NCBI RefSeq assembly: GCF_000473895.1
Contig: NZ_ASSJ01000052.1
Span: 1-45,362 of the forward strand
Reading direction: 5' to 3'
Length of the DNA stretch: 45,362 bases
DNA from: Rubidibacter lacunae KORDI 51-2
Lineage (GTDB): Bacteria; Cyanobacteriota; Cyanobacteriia; Cyanobacteriales; Rubidibacteraceae
Both the position numbers and the translations under genes were made by a program. This document shows positions 43,604 through 45,362 of this stretch, piece by piece; positions within the stretch are counted from its first letter, which is position 1, and each line of letters starts with the position of its first letter. Under the pieces are notes generated by a model, which had not been told where the DNA came from, searched no databases, and was given only the letters and a program-made list of their open reading frames with translations.

Positions 43604-44905
43604 ATGCCTGCTATTCGCATCTTGCACCTTTCCGATACCCATATGGGCAGCGGTCTCGTGCGCGGGCACACCGACCCAGAAACCGGCATCAACACGCGTT
43701 TGCAGGATTTCATCACTACCCTTGGCCGTTGCATCGATCGCGCCCTTGCCGAACCAGTTGACCTAGTGCTGTTCGGGGGCGATGCCTTCCCGGATGCCAC
43801 GCCACCACCCTTCGTGCAAGAAGCATTTGCCGCTCAGTTTTGTCGCCTGGCGATCGCGGGCATTCCCACCGTGCTGCTCGTTGGCAACCACGACCAACAT
43901 TCCCAGGGTAAAGGCGGGGCGAGTCTCTCAATTTATCGCACGCTCGGCGTTCCCGGTTTCATCGTTGGGGATACTCTAACCACCCACCGTATCGCCACTC
44001 GCAATGGCGACATTCAGGTGGTAACCCTCCCATGGCTGACGCGCTCGACCTTGTTGACGCGCACGGAAACCGAAGGGTTAGCGCTTTCTGAGATTCATGC
44101 TCTGCTGATCGAACGCTTGCAGCCCGCGCTCGAAGGTGAAATCCGTCGTCTTGACCCCACCGTGCCGACCGTGCTGCTCGCGCATTTGATGGCCGATCGC
44201 GCCGAGCTGGGAGCCGAGCGCTACCTGGCTGTCGGCAAAGGCTTCACGGTTCCGCTGTCGCTGCTCGCCCGCCCCGAGTTCGAATACGTTGCCCTCGGGC
44301 ACGTTCACCGCCACCAAAACCTTAACCCCGCCGACAATCCACCCGTGGTGTATCCCGGCAGCATCGAGCGCGTAGATTTCAGCGAAGAACGAGAAGACAA
44401 AGGCTTCGTATTGATCGATGTGGAGCGCGGTCGCACGCGTTGGGAATTTTGCACGTTGCCCGTACGCACGTTTCGCACGATCGAAGTCGACACCGCCGAG
44501 AGCTCGGACCCGCAAAGCGATATCCTCAAGGCGATCGCCGCTTGCGACATCGCAGACACGATCGTGCGGTTGATCTACAAATTACGCGCCGATCGGCTTG
44601 ACACGATCGACACCAACGCACTCCAGCAGGCTCTTTCCACTGCCCACAGCTACACTATTCGTCCGGAGCTAGTCAGCCAACTCGCCCGCCCTCGCCTTCC
44701 AGAGCTAGGCGACCGCCGCCGTCTGACGCCCCTCGACGCCTTGCAAGTCTACCTTACCGGTCGCGATGACTTAAGAGATATTGCTGACGAGATGCTCGAC
44801 GCCACTCGCCGCCTGCTGGACGGAGATAGCGATACCGTCTCGGTGGATGCCATTAAATTCGTGCCCGACAGCATGGACGGTCGCACGCAACTGCGCTTGC
44901 TCTGA
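43604..44905 (+). CDS. sbcD: DNA repair exonuclease, SbcD/Mre11-like
   Basis: Metallophosphoesterase that, with SbcC, opens hairpins and processes DNA ends. 433 residues with the five phosphoesterase motifs: LHLSDTHMGSG (Asp11, His13), DLVLFGGDAFPDA, LLVGNHDQHSQG, VLLAHLMADRAE, and VALGHVHRHQN followed by VVYPGSIERVDFSEE. The C-terminal 170 residues carry the cap region (VEVDTAESSDP-like strand and helices). The frame starts with TTG at 43580, but ATG 43604 directly before PAIRILHLSDTH is preferred. No sbcC is adjacent in this window. The GGDAFPD segment replaces the more usual GDLFD. Confidence 0.9.
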   Translation: MPAIRILHLSDTHMGSGLVRGHTDPETGINTRLQDFITTLGRCIDRALAEPVDLVLFGGDAFPDATPPPFVQEAFAAQFCRLAIAGIPTVLLVGNHDQHSQGKGGASLSIYRTLGVPGFIVGDTLTTHRIATRNGDIQVVTLPWLTRSTLLTRTETEGLALSEIHALLIERLQPALEGEIRRLDPTVPTVLLAHLMADRAELGAERYLAVGKGFTVPLSLLARPEFEYVALGHVHRHQNLNPADNPPVVYPGSIERVDFSEEREDKGFVLIDVERGRTRWEFCTLPVRTFRTIEVDTAESSDPQSDILKAIAACDIADTIVRLIYKLRADRLDTIDTNALQQALSTAHSYTIRPELVSQLARPRLPELGDRRRLTPLDALQVYLTGRDDLRDIADEMLDATRRLLDGDSDTVSVDAIKFVPDSMDGRTQLRLL

Positions 44906-44947
44906 GCAAGCCGCACGTGACTCGTCCGCTCGCGGCGCGAATGACTT

Positions 44948-44984
44948 AAAAAAAACCTCGGCGCGATCGCGATCTGCACCGAGG
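44948..44984 (-). terminator. Intrinsic terminator for leftward transcription
   Basis: On the minus strand a 9-bp stem (CCTCGGTGC/GCGCCGAGG, one G-U pair) encloses an 11-nt HIP1-containing loop and is followed by eight T. It lies 42 bp after the sbcD stop and on the downstream side of the tnpA fragment, so it may stop transcription coming from the IS. On the plus strand the same stem is followed only by ATTGTT, so it could also weakly terminate sbcD. Confidence 0.75.
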
Positions 44985-45153
44985 ATTGTTACAGCTAAGA
45001 CTGAGCTATGTGAGGAAGATTCGGTTTATCTATAACATTTAGGTTATAGAAGTCGTCGCGCGATCGCAGCCGAGAAGCTACCGAACTTCCGCGCGGCGAG
45101 ATCGCATGACGCCACCTAAGTACATTTAGCTTTTATACGGGAAGCCCAGCGCT

Positions 45154-45362
45154 CTATCCGCTAGGGTGAGCGTCGGGATGAGAGTCGCGGGTGCTGACGG
45201 GGCTCGATGCCCCAGAAGCACCCATCTCCGGGGTGTCCTGCTGCTCAATATACCGCCTCAACACAGACACGGTTACCCCGCCACAACTGGCGACAAAGTA
45301 CGACTCATTCCAAAGAACCGACTGCCAATAGAACCGATCTACTCGCTCTGCAAACTCGGTCC
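45154..45362 (-). mobile_element. tnpA: IS200/IS605-family transposase TnpA, 3' part (runs off the window)
   Basis: A minus-strand frame open from the right edge to a TAG at 45154-45156. The visible C-terminus contains FAERVDRFYWQSVLW, NESYFVASCGGVTVSVLRRY and IEQQDTPE, characteristic of the Y1 HUH transposases of IS200/IS605 elements. The tyrosine of RRYIEQQ is the expected catalytic nucleophile. The HUH motif lies outside the window. The last 25 residues (Ser/Ala/His-rich, DSHPDAHPSG) are an unusual tail beyond the family core. The element end should fall between this stop and the terminator at 44948-44984. The core of the copy looks intact in frame. Confidence 0.85.

Noticed and set aside
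1-45362. CRISPR arrays, tRNA and rRNA genes
   Set aside because: No regularly spaced direct repeats, no T-loop-like GGTTCRANYCC blocks in tRNA context and no rRNA core sequences were found on reading both strands by eye; a tRNA scan would be more certain.

Overview
The window is cyanobacterial chromosome. Evidence: very frequent HIP1 sites (GCGATCGC), a kaiABC clock cluster, a PAM68-type photosystem II assembly protein, cyanobacterial carotenoid genes (cruA, cruF, cruG), a LexA with a matching cyanobacterial LexA box, and a cyanobacterial-type succinate-semialdehyde dehydrogenase. A vanadium-dependent haloperoxidase fits a marine or saline habitat (inference). The species cannot be named from sequence alone. 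No rRNA, tRNA or CRISPR array was recognised.

Layout. 0-1.4 kb: accC (minus). 1.9-3.7 kb: a large unknown membrane protein. 3.7-5.6 kb: an AT-rich, HIP1-free, hairpin-bearing stretch with one 57-residue membrane-protein gene. 5.7-8.5 kb: gpsA and an SLC45-like sugar transporter, with a 102-bp MITE-like element between them. 8.8-10.9 kb: lycopene cyclase cruA (minus). 11-13.2 kb: a small hypothetical gene, lexA with its operator, and a tRNA-dihydrouridine synthase. 13.25-14.4 kb: an 84-bp tandem duplication and a decayed htrA-type protease pseudogene. 14.6-17.5 kb: rnhA, converging on the cruF-cruG operon (myxol glycoside synthesis). 17.9-21.7 kb: GNAT, ruvX, rpsO, PAM68-like gene and DAHP synthase. 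22.4-24.8 kb: kaiA (short form), kaiB and kaiC. 25.5-29.3 kb: cobN. 29.7-31.4 kb: an orphan sugar-type ABC permease divergent from purN. 31.5-32.0 kb: a degraded IS1-family transposase. 32.4-37.2 kb: a NapH/NosR-like Fe-S membrane protein divergent from the vanadium haloperoxidase. 37.5-41.6 kb: NCS2 permease, fabI and succinate-semialdehyde dehydrogenase. 41.6-45.0 kb: a HEAT-repeat protein (minus) and an SbcD-like nuclease. Right edge: the 3' end of an IS200/IS605-type tnpA running out of the window.

How the genes fit together. Most are housekeeping: fatty-acid initiation and elongation (accC, fabI), phospholipid backbone (gpsA), purines (purN), aromatic amino acids (DAHP synthase), cobalamin (cobN), DNA repair (lexA, ruvX, rnhA, sbcD) and carotenoids. 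CruA would cyclise lycopene; CruF and CruG would hydroxylate and glycosylate the monocyclic product. The points most worth a second look are the truncated kaiA with an apparent remnant of its lost N-terminal domain, the haloperoxidase/Fe-S protein divergent pair, the multi-lesion htrA pseudogene, and the hairpin-rich AT island.
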